In this document: positions 11,518 to 22,493 of the stretch, piece by piece
How the letters are laid out: every line of letters begins with the position of its first letter
Position numbering within the stretch: the stretch's first letter is position 1
Assembly (NCBI GenBank): GCA_963989245.1
Contig: OZ022339.1
Span: 13,387,744 to 13,451,743 of the forward strand
DNA: 64,000 nucleotides
Direction of reading: 5' to 3'
Source of the DNA: Nansenia antarctica
Lineage: Eukaryota; Chordata; Actinopteri; Argentiniformes; Microstomatidae
Program-made: the position numbers and the translations under genes
Notes under the pieces: generated by a model
Seen by the model: the letters and a program-made list of their open reading frames with translations, nothing else
Told to the model about the DNA's origin: nothing
The model's database searches: none

Positions 11518-14500
11518 GTCTCATCCTGTCCATCTATCTATGTAACATTCTATCAATCCATCCAACCAACCAAACCATATCTAACTGTATCTTCTACCAT
11601 AATAAGACTGACACTTTCTTTAAACAAATCTATCTATATATCTATCTCTCCTGTATCCAAGTACATAATATCACAATACAACTTGCAACCGTATGTATTC
11701 TGTTATTCTTGGACTGGATTCCCTCCATCAGTGAGGCCATTCTTTCTGATTGGCTAAATGTCTAAATGATATCTAAATGATATAAATTTAGGTTATTTAA
11801 TATCAACTGACATCAAATGACCACAACCACTAAAAAGTCAAACTTACTACCACAAATAAGGGGTGCGCTGCTGTTTTTCAATCCTTTCCAGTGTCACTTC
11901 AACAAATGGCCATGACATCAGCAATGTTATACATGACCTGATTGGCCTTCTGTTGAATCAACCGTAATTCATAACATACTGATAGTAAAAGACTCAATTT
12001 CGCTAATAGTTTTTCTGGAATTAATGTAGCCTCTCCAGAGCGCAGGGAACATGGAGATGTTGCGCGTAAAATATTAGATGAGCATGCCGCAAAGTAGATA
12101 GAGTTGGTTTGGTGTATGTAGCTGAAAACCTGTAGGAGTAGAAACCCTGGGAAGAATAGTACAAAAGATAATAATAATAATAAGTATGAAGGATTACAAG
12201 AGTGTTGCTTCCCAAGCGCACTAATTATGCACTATGTTAGTGTTAACGATTTATTACGCAGTTTCAGGAAAACAAATCATCCAAATATGTTTTCGTTTCA
12301 TGTGACAGATCAAATGTATTAAAACGCCACACTTTTATTTATTTCCAGAGCGGGGCTCGCATTAACATTTCAGAGGGATCCTCTCCAGAGAGGATTGTTA
12401 CCATCACAGGGCCCACAGAGGGAATCTTCAGAGCTTTTTCCATGATTGCAGAGAGGTTTGAGGAGGTAATTACAACACCTTGCAGGCTCTGGCAGGAATA
12501 ACCTTTTCTCTCTCACTTTGGACAGAATCCTGACTTGACATACACTTACAAGATGCAAAATGACTCTTAATTGACTCGATGCTTTAACCATTGTCTTGTG
12601 CTCTGTTTTAGGACATCACTGCCGCTATGACCAACAGCACAGTGACAAGCAAGCCACCAGTGACACTCCGTCTTGTGTTTCCAGGAAGTCAATGTGGCTC
12701 TTTAATAGGCAAAGGGGGGTCCAAGATCAAGGAGATCCGAGAGGTAGGATTTTGGCCACAAAAATCATCTCACGTTTTGATTCTGGGTCTCTAGAAAAAG
12801 GTCACGAGGGAATTAACCCATTGCAACCTGGCAACCGATTCATCACTCCGTCAGAAATATCAACCACAGTCAGTCTGTCCTGAGTGTTCTCTACAACTGC
12901 TCGGTGTACAGTAGCTGTAAAACTCGTCGTGTGAGACTACAAACCTGCCCGCTCAAACATTTGTACTCTCCAAATAATGGGATTAAATATTTATTTTGAC
13001 ATGCATGACAGACATTAGTCGTGTCATTTTGTACATTTGAATATCGGAAGGCATCTTTTGACAAGTAATGGGTTCTCTTTTTTCTCCCATTTTGTCTGCG
13101 ATTCAGACCACAGGGGCCCAGGTGCAGGTGGCGGGAGACATGCTGCCAGACTCCACAGAGAGAGCTGTTACTATCTCTGGCACTCCTCTGGCCATTACTG
13201 AGTGTGTGAGACACATCTGCTCTGTCATGCTGGAGGCAAGGCACTTTTACCTCTGTCCCACTGTAAACACAGCAGGTTCCACAACTATTTTTAGCTGAAC
13301 ATACTTGAACAATAGAAATAAGGTTTTACATAGACATTAGACAACGATATGACGGTAACAATGTATATGAAGTTGTCCCTACTGTATACAAGTGTAGGGG
13401 TAGTTATTAGAGATACACAGAGTTACAGATTCCCATATTATATTGATATATGGGACATAGTATATCATTTTTATTTGGGAAATTTCGGAGCCCCCCCTCC
13501 CAAATTTCGTTGTTTGGTACCTGTACTATATCAATGACAATAAAGACCATTCATTCATTCATTCATTTGATCACAAATACATCAAAGTCATCTAAGACAC
13601 CTGAGGAACATCCATGTCATCTAAGGAACAGTAGGATACATGTCATCTCTTGCAGTTGATAATGATGCAGTTGTCCTGTCAATCATGTTTGTTGTTTTGC
13701 ATGGTTGTGTCTCCAGTCACCACCCAAAGGGGCAACTGTTCCATATCGTCCAATGTCCATGCAGGGAGGAAACCATGCCATGTTAGCACAACAACACGCT
13801 CAACAACACGCTCAACCAGTGAGTAGGCCTACCACTTTCAAATAATAACTTTTCATAATGTGTACCAAAATGTCAACAAAAGAAAATATTTTTGATAAAG
13901 ACATTCTTAAACATGATTTACATTGAAGTGTCGCTAACATTCATCCAGCCAAACAATGATCAGAGCATATTACGACCACTAGAGGGCAGCATCTGCATGC
14001 AATAATGAGTGACCGACCAGGGGAGATAAAATTGTTGCCGCAGACATTATGACTTGGCCAGAGCGTCTGGTCAGAGCTTGCACAACACACATTAAAATTA
14101 ACAAGCATTTTTACAGTTTCAAGTGAACAGTACTCAGTATATAATAGGGCCTTTTAAACGTGTCATCATGCCTAACAACCCCTATCTCCCTTTAATTTGG
14201 CAATAAAATAAAATAAAAATAAAAATGAAACAAGGTAGATCGAACATTTTGAGGTTGTTAAAAACGATGGGAATATAGGACAGAGTGGTAGAGGATGCTG
14301 GGATGTGAGTAAAGTAGTCTCTAATAAAGCTAAAGGAAGCTTCTGTCCATTTACGTCCTGATTTTAACGTAAACACATTTTAACCATACCCTCTTGTTTC
14401 CCACTTTGTGTTGTAGGCGTTCGCACTACAAGGGCAGTATGCTTATCCACATCAAGATGTAAGTGTACTGGTCTGATCACACACCACCTATCCCAGTTAC

Positions 14501-16999
14501 CCACTCCTGCCCAACACCTTCCACCACTACGCCCTCCTAAACCTTAACACTACCCTGTATTATAGTCACTTCTGTGCATACTACTATTACGTATACTAAC
14601 ATAGCAGTTTGCATTCTTTAAAAGGATTGTGGGCGAAAAAATGGGGATCATTAAAATCATGTAGCCCCTCTTTCTCATAGAAATACCATATGAACTATTG
14701 GCAAAATCCAATTATTACAGAGATAAGCCCGCGTGGCATCAAATTCTTATCCAAATGGATGCAGTATGAAACTCTGTTTTAACTTCAGATTGGCTCTGTA
14801 TTGTAGCTGTCAGCTCCTCCGAAATAATCCAGTATTGATTGGTTAGTTCTAACTTCCTTCCTACCCTGCAGTTGACCAAGCTTCACCAGTTGGCTATGCA
14901 GCATATCCCCTTCCCTTCCCTTGGGCAGAGCAATCCTACCTTCCCTGGTACGTACCCAAGGCTCCCTGGGGAAATCCATGTCTCCCTCTCTCTGTCCTCC
15001 TGCGCTCATCACATCATTAAAACACCTTCCTCAGCTTCGGTCACTTTTTTTTTTATACCGTATATTTTATATTGTGTTTTAGTCTTACACATTTTACTGG
15101 TATGTTTATGTTATACTGGTATTATAATAATTATTATTCATATTATTATTATTATTATTATTATTATCCTTAATTTAACCAGACATGTCACATTGATATT
15201 TTCATCTGTTTATGTCTAAGTTATACAGACACACATAACAGTGTACAACATAGATCAATTACTTAGAAAAACAGTGCAAATGTGCAATACGAGTAACAGT
15301 ATGCCACAGTGGCTATCAGAGGTATCAAGTCACTGACATGTTGCCTTACACCCTGCTCCAAAACATCCTCATCTTACAAACCCCTCTCCTCCACCTCTGC
15401 CACATCTCTCCTCCATGTCTAACATCCCCATACCATACCATCCCTGACCTACTGTACTGTGAACCATCCCATGTGTCCTATTCCACAACAAACCAGGATA
15501 ATAAAAAAAAAAAACATGCATTCAACCAGCTTTCATTCATTGTTATGCAGATGTTTATTGGTTGTAATGTATTCAAAGATGTGTCACTTCTTTTATGATC
15601 TTGGGTTACAGTTTCATTTTTTAAATGTGCACCTGGGGAGGCTGTTGGAGGTAGAATGGATGGGCTCATTGTAATGCATGGAATGGAATAAGGAATGGTA
15701 TCAATTGTCTACTCCAATTTCTACCTCCACCTGCCTCCACCGTGTACGTAATATGTACACTAATCCCACACCTGATGAATGCCCTATGGGGTGTCTCAGA
15801 CATCATAATGTGCATAACAATCACCTCGGAGGCCTTTCAGTGTAAATGTAAATGTGCATTTTAATTATCATTCCATATCTTCTTCTGCAGGATTTGAGGC
15901 CGCTGTCCCTCCAACTTCTCAGGAGATGGCAATACCCAATGAGGTAAGGCTGTCTACGCCAGACAATGTACATCATGTAAATCACACTGTTGTAACACAC
16001 CAATTGTTCTGCTCTTAAGTACTGTAAGTGTTTTTTAGGAGGGGCAAATTAACAGTGGGGGGTGTCTTTACCGCATAATCGACATATCCTATTATCTCTT
16101 CTCAGTTTATTGGCTGCATAATTGGTAGACAAGGCAGCAAGATCAATGAGATTCGCCAGGTTTCTGGAGCGCACATCAAAATCGGCAGCAGCACCACAGA
16201 TGGATCGGCAATGCGCCAAGTCACGATCACAGGCTCGCCGACCAGCATCAGTGTGGCACAGTACCTCATCAACGCCAGGTAAGACCGCTAATTACCTTGT
16301 GAAATGTCAGTTATGACCTATTGGGTTCCCCATAGCAGAGATGGGATGGCCAATCACACAATGTTGTTGTAACTTAAATTAGGGCTATATATCTCATCTG
16401 AAACCCGTGGGCCTGATTTACACATAATCCACCGATCCATACTCCTGAAAGCATGAAAACCCTTGTTATCTTATTATCTCTTTTCATGACATTCCTTCTA
16501 TGATTCTTTGTTTCTTCCTTTTTCTTACCCTCCTCCCATGTCGTGCCTCCCTCCTTCTTCCCTCTTCTTTTGATTTGCCTCCCCCCTTAACTAATTGACT
16601 GAACCCTATCTTGTCTCATCCCATCCTCTCAAACATGCTCTCCTCCCTGTATTTGTTTGCAGCTTAGAGATGGCTAAATACAGTATGCAGACTGCTTCCG
16701 CTGTGAACCAAGTTGACCTCAACATGGCCTTCTCTCAATCTGCTCCTACTGTCTCTACACCTACCTCCATGGCTGTCCTGGCTGGCACCACTCAAGCCCC
16801 CACCACCATTAATGTCCACTCCCCCTCAACCTTTTCCGCCATCCCCACCCCACACTATGCTGTCCCTGTCTCCAGTCTGCTTGGCATGAAATCTCTGCCT
16901 ATGATGGCTGTCCACCCGGCCTCAGGCCTAGCACAAGGTCTAGTCCCGTACACTGCTAAGCTCCACAAATCTGACCGGCAGAAGTTTGCCCCATATTGA
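9764..16999 (+). CDS. pcbp4: Poly(rC)-binding protein 4 (12 coding exons)
   Basis: The spliced frame encodes 431 residues with no frame break. Coding exons: 9764-9841, 10109-10132, 10232-10264, 12349-12465, 12612-12743, 13107-13235, 13717-13818, 14417-14458, 14872-14947, 15891-15943, 16106-16278, 16663-16999. There are three KH domains, at about residues 13-84, 101-171 and 255-320, with GxxG loops GKKG (33-36), GKGG (117-120) and GRQG (269-272). The C-terminal end YTAKLHKSDRQKFAPY matches the PCBP4-type ending rather than that of PCBP1-3. PCBPs bind C-rich single-stranded RNA through the KH domains and control splicing, mRNA stability and translation; PCBP4 is linked in mammals to p53-dependent cell-cycle control. 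The mammalian protein is about 403 residues, so this one is slightly longer, mainly in the Ser/Thr/Pro-rich region after KH3. The start is chosen because the family N-terminus (short acidic leader, then LTLRLLMHGK) begins here. Confidence 0.95.
9875..9952 (+). mobile_element. Short LINE/SINE tail in pcbp4 intron 1
   Basis: An AAT run followed by ATTTATAAAAGCACTTTACA, similar to the 3' tails of L2-type elements. It lies in a 267-bp intron. Confidence 0.4.
10109..10132 (+). CDS. pcbp4: pcbp4 coding exon 2 (24-nt microexon)
   Basis: Eight codons, EVGSIIGK, between TTCACAG and the donor GTACTG. It holds the first half of the KH1 GxxG loop. Both flanking introns are phase 0, so skipping it would keep the frame but remove the loop. 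Confidence 0.93.
10232..10264 (+). CDS. pcbp4: pcbp4 coding exon 3
   Basis: Eleven codons, KGETVKKMREE, with acceptor TTACAG and donor GTAAAT. Completes the KH1 GxxG loop and following helix. Confidence 0.93.
11195..11330. repeat. 34-bp tandem repeat, four copies
   Basis: Four head-to-tail copies starting CTTTAAATAACACCT and ending GCTAAGGAAC. Copies 2-4 are identical; copy 1 differs at two bases. Very recent duplication inside pcbp4 intron 3. Confidence 0.95.
11442..11516. repeat. (TATC)n(TA)n compound microsatellite
   Basis: About six TATC units followed by about 25 TA dinucleotides, in pcbp4 intron 3. The predicted frames across it are artefacts. Confidence 0.97.
12349..12465 (+). CDS. 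pcbp4: pcbp4 coding exon 4
   Basis: 39 codons from SGARINISEG to AERFEE, completing KH1. Acceptor TTTCCAG, donor GTAATT, phase 0. Confidence 0.95.
12612..12743 (+). CDS. pcbp4: pcbp4 coding exon 5
   Basis: 44 codons, DITAAMTNS to KIKEIRE. Contains the start of KH2 with its GKGG loop. Acceptor TTTTAG, donor GTAGGA. Confidence 0.95.
13107..13235 (+). CDS. pcbp4: pcbp4 coding exon 6 (GC donor)
   Basis: 43 codons, TTGAQVQVAG to CSVMLE, the second half of KH2. The exon must end at GAG because the next family residues, SPPKG, open exon 7. The bases after GAG are GCAAGG, so this is a GC-AG intron. Confidence 0.93.
13475..13566 (+). mobile_element. LINE 3'-end fragment with ATTC tail
   Basis: Same family as 3940-4285: CAAATTTCGTTG, then GGTACCTGTACT, then ACAATAAAGACC and ATTC repeats. 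It lies in pcbp4 intron 6. Confidence 0.65.
13717..13818 (+). CDS. pcbp4: pcbp4 coding exon 7
   Basis: 34 codons from SPPKGATVPYRPM to HAQP. Linker between KH2 and KH3, with a duplicated AQQH motif. Acceptor CTCCAG, donor GTGAGT. Confidence 0.92.
13819..14416. other. pcbp4 intron 7
   Basis: 598 bp with no recognised repeat or gene. It is A-rich near 14200-14230. Confidence 0.7.
14417..14458 (+). CDS. pcbp4: pcbp4 coding exon 8
   Basis: 14 codons, AFALQGQYAYPHQD, in the KH2-KH3 linker. Acceptor TTGTAG, donor GTAAGT, phase 0 on both sides, so it could be a cassette exon. Confidence 0.88.
14872..14947 (+). CDS. pcbp4: pcbp4 coding exon 9
   Basis: Encodes LTKLHQLAMQHIPFPSLG onward and ends in phase 1 at donor GTACGT. 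Linker region. Its start resembles the TKLQQL segment of PCBP4. Confidence 0.9.
14948..15890. other. pcbp4 intron 9 with repeat debris
   Basis: Contains an ATT run with a LINE-tail-like CCTTAATTTAACCAG block (15124-15185) and a MITE-like inverted segment at 15630-15747. Confidence 0.6.
15630..15747. mobile_element. Short MITE-like inverted repeat
   Basis: The left end GGAGGCTGTTGGAGGTAGAA and the right end TTTCTACCTCCACCTGCC are imperfect inverted repeats around a core with GGGCTCATTGTAATG and GGAATGGAATA, a short repeat type common in teleosts. Confidence 0.5.
15891..15943 (+). CDS. pcbp4: pcbp4 coding exon 10
   Basis: 53 bp. The first two bases complete a glycine codon from exon 9, then FEAAVPPTSQEMAIPNE leads into KH3. 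Acceptor TTCTGCAG, donor GTAAGG. Confidence 0.92.
16106..16278 (+). CDS. pcbp4: pcbp4 coding exon 11
   Basis: Encodes most of KH3 from FIGCIIGRQGSKINEIRQ to VAQYLINA. Ends in phase 2 at donor GTAAGA. Confidence 0.95.
16500..16662 (+). promoter_or_regulatory. Long C/T-rich tract before the last pcbp4 exon
   Basis: Intron 11 holds an extended pyrimidine-rich stretch with several CCC-containing clusters (for example CCTCCCCCCTTAAC near 16580). Part of it is the ordinary polypyrimidine tract of the acceptor. Since PCBP family members bind C-rich RNA, self-binding is possible, but that is inference. Confidence 0.35.
16663..16999 (+). CDS. pcbp4: pcbp4 coding exon 12
   Basis: Begins with one base completing a serine codon, then LEMAKYSMQ, a Ser/Thr/Pro/Ala-rich low-complexity region, LLGMKSLPMMAV and the family-specific end RQKFAPY followed by TGA. 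Confidence 0.95.
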
Positions 17000-18060
17000 T
17001 TTATGACTTAAGAAAGCTTTTCTGGTCTGGTCAATATTGTGTTTATGAAGTCATTCATACACTTTTCATTTATGAAAAAGTGAATCAGCAAAAATATATT
17101 TTGCTTCATTCATTTTGCTCATAAGAATTTGGTCACGTCAAGTATCTTGGAGTCAATAATCACTTGTTTCTTCCTTCAAAGCTAAATCAAGATACATCCA
17201 ATATACATGTCTGATTAATTGGGCAATTGCTGATGAATACACGCGCTCACACTCAGCTACTTATTAATAGAACACAATTGTTTTAACTATAAATAAAACC
17301 ACTGTACCTACTCTACAGTCTCATGTAAACCTGAACATACATTTCATAGGCTTATGAGCTACATAGACACATGGGATCCTCTTCATGGGTTGGCTTTATG
17401 TCTTGCTGAGGACTATAAAAATGTGTTACTCTCGTAGCGTGTTAAGCAAAATCGCTTTTCTCAGATATGTACTTTGTTTTGTATTATTGTAAATAGTGGA
17501 CCGATAATATGTTTTTTTAGAAGGAAGCCAGTATCATACACTGAGTGATGCTGAACCTGCCATAGACTGTTGAGAGGGTTGGTCTATAGCGTTAACTGTG
17601 AAGTTTCTTTTAACAAGCATTGTTCCACTCCTCTGTCCCTCTGTCATGTTTCCTACTTTCCTCCAATAGGCTCTCATCACTGGTATCAGGCTTGGGTGTT
17701 CTGTAGTGTCGATGCACAGTTGCAGTTCTGACGGGATTATCCTAAAGACATTGGATTCGTGTGGATTTGACTCTACACAATTACACAAAACACAATCATG
17801 TGTGGGACTGGCCTAGTGTTTGTTTTGTTACAGTACCGTAGTTGATTTTCTCTTAATATGATTCAATCCAATCCAATTTGTGCTCTCTTCTGCGCTCTGT
17901 GTCTGTGGTTGATGCTGTCTATTGTAACAAATGTATGTTTATGTTGTAGTTGTTTTTAGTTAGGGTCTAGCCTCAGTGTTATTGATGAGCTCTCCCAATG
18001 TGCTATATTTGTCACATACAAAATGTATTTGAAATAAACAGACCTTTTGGGGTATTTTTT
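17000..18060 (+). other. pcbp4: pcbp4 3' UTR with poly(A) signals
   Basis: About 1.06 kb of non-coding DNA follows the stop. AATAAA at 17292-17297 and at 18033-18038 are candidate polyadenylation signals; the second is followed by a T/G-rich stretch as expected for a cleavage site. The exact end is inferred. Confidence 0.6.
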
Positions 18061-18597
18061 CCCTTTGTCGATTGACAGCAAAATCTAAGAATTGACATGC
18101 TTGTAGATATTGTTACATTTCAGTCTCAATTCAGATGTGGTATCCGTCATTATCAGTCATTATCTTAATTGAGTCATTACTGATACTATAGAAACCAAAT
18201 ACTATTTATATCTTGAGTTCCTTTGGGTACATTTTACAGATCTGTTTGACTCAATTCTAAGGAGTTGTAGGCCTTATTGTAAATTCTTATCATTATAACT
18301 TATCATAAGAGTTTTTACAAAATGCTATTTAATGTCCACCATAGGTACCATAGGTCTACAGATTCAATAGATTTAAATAGTTGAACTAAAAACAAAAACA
18401 CCATAATAAAAGTCTCACTCTCACTATGTATTGTAAAAGTTATCCATTGGCCATTTCAATCGTTTAGATGCCCCTAAAATAATTGCTTATCTATGAGTAT
18501 AGTAGAATTGAAAATTGGAAATGGAGATTGTAAATCATTGTTTTGCTTGTAGCTGAGTTTTGTATGGGCATAACAACTCTTTGGCACAAACAGGTTT
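18061..18597. other. Intergenic DNA downstream of pcbp4
   Basis: AT-rich, with no genes or repeats that I recognise. Confidence 0.5.
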
Positions 18598-18748
18598 ACA
18601 GCAACAGGTATGGAGCAAACTTGTATCAACAGGTATGGAGCAAACTTATATCAACAGGTATGGAGCAAACTTGTATCAACAGGTATGGAGCAAACTTGTA
18701 TCAACAGTATGGAGCAAATTTACATCAAGAGGTATGGAGCAAACTTAT
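18598..18748. repeat. 25-bp minisatellite, about six copies
   Basis: Head-to-tail copies with the core CAACAGGTATGGAGCAAACT. The last copies are diverged. Confidence 0.93.
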
Positions 18749-18885
18749 TTCTTTAACAGAATTTTTAGGTGAAGTTGGTGTGACCCAAAACATCAAGTAA
18801 ATATTCAACACATATCCTCACAAGTAATGCTGGAACAACTTAGCCTCTGGTTGCCAATTCGAGCATTCTTCAAAAGTATACTGTA

Positions 18886-19050
18886 GGGGTGCTTAGGTGG
18901 CGTAGTGGACTAAGCGTTGACCATGTAACCGCAGGGTTCCCAGTTCGATTCCGGCCGCGGACATATCCTGCATGTTATCCCTCCTCTCTCTCTCACCATC
19001 CTTCCTGTCAAATCTCTACTGTCTCTGTCACAATAAAAATGAAAATATAA
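18886..19050 (+). mobile_element. tRNA-derived SINE
   Basis: A-box-like GTGGCGTAGTGG near 18897-18908 and B box GTTCGATTCC at 18943-18952, followed by a CT-rich body and a CAATAAAAATGAAAA tail. Same family as the copies at 4428 and 4908. Confidence 0.75.
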
Positions 19051-19486
19051 GTGGGACTACCCCAATCTGGAATGAACCCTGGCATTGCCTATATTAAACT
19101 ACCGTACCTTTTTTCGACTATAGAGCATTATATACTTTTAAATCCACAATCCAACCCCCAAAGAGCACAGGGCTCTTAGCCTGTTTGCATGTCGATTTCC
19201 ACTTTCGGGTCTAACATGCTGTTGGAGATATAGTCAATAATTAATGGGGATGGAAATGGTAATGACAGCTACAGTAGTGATGGTCAGCAGTGGTGCATCT
19301 CTGCAGTATGCCGTGGGCAGTTGGAAGGTCACAGCCTCGTGCTAATGCTGTATTAATGATTTCCTACGGGAGGGGGTTATATGTTGTGTGCACTGTTATG
19401 ATTGTGATTGTGTCCTAGCTTTTTTCAGACAATGCATTTTTTTTGCAATGTTTTAAGACAGTGCTCAAATTACAAAGTTTATGAAG
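19051..19486. other. Intergenic DNA
   Basis: No recognised feature. Confidence 0.5.
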
Positions 19487-19487
19487 A

Positions 19488-19535
<48 letters not shown>
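19487..19535. repeat. (GT)n microsatellite
   Basis: About 24 GT dinucleotides. Confidence 0.97.
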
Positions 19536-19536
<1 letters not shown>

Positions 19537-19846
19537 AAACCAAGCGTGCTAATTTCCATTGTCTTTATCACATACTCACTATCTATCCTATACTTATACC
19601 CATATTTCAGGAAATCATTGTTAAGCCCTTTCTTATACAGTAGATCTACTTCTAGTTCCTGTGCTGTTTACAGATAATGGTACCCTTGTATCCTCTTCTC
19701 TTACTAGCACAATTACGTTTGCTTTCTCCAAAAGTCCTAAAATTAGGGTTTTAAAATTAAATGAAGGTTATCATTTCCCACATGGTCATGTTGAGCCTAC
19801 TCTGTAACCATACCCCACCTAGTGGTCAAGTGGTCATTTGAATATG

Positions 19847-20183
19847 TGACGTCAGAACACTGATCATGTCATCCGAACCAAAAAAGTGGCAGTGGAGACG
19901 AGGGGACGCAATTGCTGCACACGCGTCTCGCAGTATATCGAACGACAATCCAGTTATCGTAGGAAAAGGAGTCGGACCACAAGATAGAAATGTATTAAAG
20001 TATCCTCATAGGAACCTAGATCCGCATGTATGATAGTGTAGTCTATTGGCTTATTTGAAACATATGCGTTTGTTTTTCTGTCACTAAAGCGCTTTGCCGC
20101 CGCTGAGGGCTGCTCATAGAATAAAAACGCTCCGACTTCAACCTCAAACATAACGGTCAGCATAACGACACAGGAGATGACAG
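19847..20183 (+). promoter_or_regulatory. Candidate vwc2 promoter and non-coding first exon
   Basis: A perfect CRE palindrome TGACGTCA lies at 19847-19854 and is followed by a locally CpG-richer stretch (19890-19970, 20080-20165). A good donor (GACAG then GTAACG) is at 20184. The next + strand acceptor that must be used by vwc2 is at 29604, so an upstream leader exon has to exist somewhere. This is the best candidate I can see, but there is no direct proof. Confidence 0.3.
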
Positions 20184-21205
20184 GTAACGTGCTTTATAGT
20201 TTCTGCTAGTATTTCAATTGTTTTGCAACTTTCTATGTGAATAGGTTTATATTTCAGCGTGCACATAATTTCCTCATCAACTTAGTTTGAATTCATTGTG
20301 ATGATAATCTCTGAAGATTTAGGAGACCATCGCGCTGCGCACATGCATGCCAGTTGATTAGATGTAAAGATTGTGCATAGGTGCATATCCTAAATGCACA
20401 AAAGCTGTTGGTCATAGTCGAAAACAATCTATCTGTGTGCTTTGTCTATCGACCGAAATACCTCTTTGTGTCGGCTATTCAGCAGCACAATGTCATTTTG
20501 CTTATGCTTAATGATGTATTATTATTCAAATGCTGCTGACATTTGAAGGGGTTCAGCTCGACCATATCATATATTATATATATAATAATAATATTAATAT
20601 AATATCTGTATTACCAATGGCATGGCCGTGTCTGACTGCCTGTGCTGCTGTAACAGGTGCATGGGAAGTAGTGAACATCATGTTTATTTCGACAGATGAG
20701 CACTGGATGTGGAGTTTCTTTTTTAACCAATAGTCTACATTGTTTATGTCTCATAACATTTTGCACAGTATATGTTGAGATGTTGAAGAACTGATCCAAT
20801 GTGTTGTTTGGCAGAGATATATAGAGTTTCAGGGTGTAACTGGCCTTCTTATTTGAAATTCTCAAAAACGGAAATGAAATATTCAATTTCTACTGTGTAT
20901 TTAGTCACATTACAGTAATTTGGTCATATCTATGTTCATGCTTTAACATCTCACAGGTCTCAGTTTTCACCAGGTACCACATTTAGCAAATTTGACCATG
21001 TAGTTTTGGAGATATGAAGCAGTTAATTAGACCGGGAACACCAAGGATGGGGGGGCAAACATGAACACAACCGGAGGGTTAAATGGTGTGTAGGCTGTAC
21101 TTAGAATCGCTTGAATTGGAATAGCCCTGTACGCACAATGTGACATTGAGAGTATGCATTTCTGCCACTTGTCCGTGTTAAACTACTTTTGTCATTATCA
21201 TCAAG
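20184..21205. other. Unassigned DNA
   Basis: AT-rich, with a short TATA/ATAATA run near 20570-20600. No gene recognised. Confidence 0.5.
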
Positions 21206-21325
21206 CAGTGGCGGCTGGTGCTAAACATTTTGGGTGGGGCACAGGTTATGGGGGCATGCTCCACGGGGAAGAATATCAACTTTAAAATCTGGATTTACAG
21301 TCGATTTTAGCATGAGAATAGCTCT

Positions 21326-22153
21326 ACCCCCCTGTACAGACCTCGCCATCCCCTCTACCCCCCTGTACAGACCTCTTCATCCCCTCTACCCACCTCTACA
21401 GACCTCTTCATCCCCTCTACCCCCCTGTACAGACCTCTTCATCCCCTCTACCCACCTCTACAGACCTCTTCATCACCTCTACCCACCTCTACATCTCCTC
21501 TACCCACCTCTACAGACCTCTCCATCCCCTCTACCCCCTGTACAGACCTCTCCATCCCCTCTACCCCCCTGTACATACCTCCTCATCCCCCCTACCCCCC
21601 TGTACAGACCTCTTCATCCCCTCTACCCCCCTGTACATACCTCCTCATCCCCCCTACCCCCCTGTACAGACCTCTCCATCCCCTCTACCCCCCCTGTACA
21701 GACCTCTTCATCCCCTCTACCCCCCTGTACAGACCTCTTCATCCCCTCTACCCCCCTGTACATACCTCCTCATCCCCCCTACCCCCCTGTACAGACCTCT
21801 CCATCCCCTCTACCCCCCTGTACAGACCTCTTCATCCCCTCTACCCCCCTGTACAGACCTCTTCATCCCCTCTACCCCCCTGTACAGACCTCTTCATCCC
21901 CCCTACCCACCTCTACAGACCTCTTCATCCCCCCTACCCACCTCTACAGACCTCTTCATCCCCCCTACCCACCTCTACATACCTCCTCATCCCCCCTACC
22001 CCCCTGTACAGACCTCTCCATCCCCTCTACCCCCCCTGTACAGACCTCTCCATCCCCTCTACCCCCCTGTACAGACCTCTTCATCCCCTCTACCCCCCTG
22101 TACAGACCTCTTCATCCCCCCTACCCCCCTGTACAGACCTCTTCATCCCCTCT
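21326..22153. repeat. 31-bp C/T-rich minisatellite, about 27 copies
   Basis: Units read CCCCTCTACCCCCCTGTACA followed by GACCTCTTCAT with minor variants. Because 31 is not a multiple of three and the unit has no stop in any frame, a 310-codon open frame runs through it with a 31-residue period. It is not evidence for a protein. Confidence 0.96.
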
Positions 22154-22189
22154 AGTGAGTGTGTGAGTGTGAGTGTGTGTGTGTGTGCG

Positions 22190-22240
<51 letters not shown>

Positions 22241-22241
22241 G
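22154..22241. repeat. (GT)n microsatellite
   Basis: GT repeat with a few GA and GC interruptions, directly next to the 31-bp minisatellite. Confidence 0.95.
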
Positions 22242-22493
22242 CTGAATACATAAACAAACAAGCTAAAAGACGACAATAGAAAACGTACCATGCTGACGAT
22301 ATTACTAAATGTTTGAAGTAGCTTTTATCTTAGCTGACTCTCTTACCTTCAGGTCGAGTTTGTGTATTCTGGCTTCGCAAAACACCAACAGTAGCAGCCT
22401 AACAGCCGCGGAGATTGCGCGGAGATTGCGCGGAGATTGCGACCACAAACGAAGTTTGACTTCGGTAATAGGTCCAGTTGTAATATCCTCAAG

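Larger units (their letters stand above)
10265..12348. other. pcbp4 intron 3
   Basis: The largest pcbp4 intron (2.1 kb). It holds a four-copy 34-bp tandem repeat and a TATC/TA microsatellite, listed separately. The rest is AT-rich with no recognised feature. Confidence 0.8.

Noticed and set aside
21234..22166. 310-codon Pro/Leu-rich open frame
   Set aside because: It is the by-product of a 31-bp minisatellite without stops in any frame; there is no initiation context, domain or splice support.
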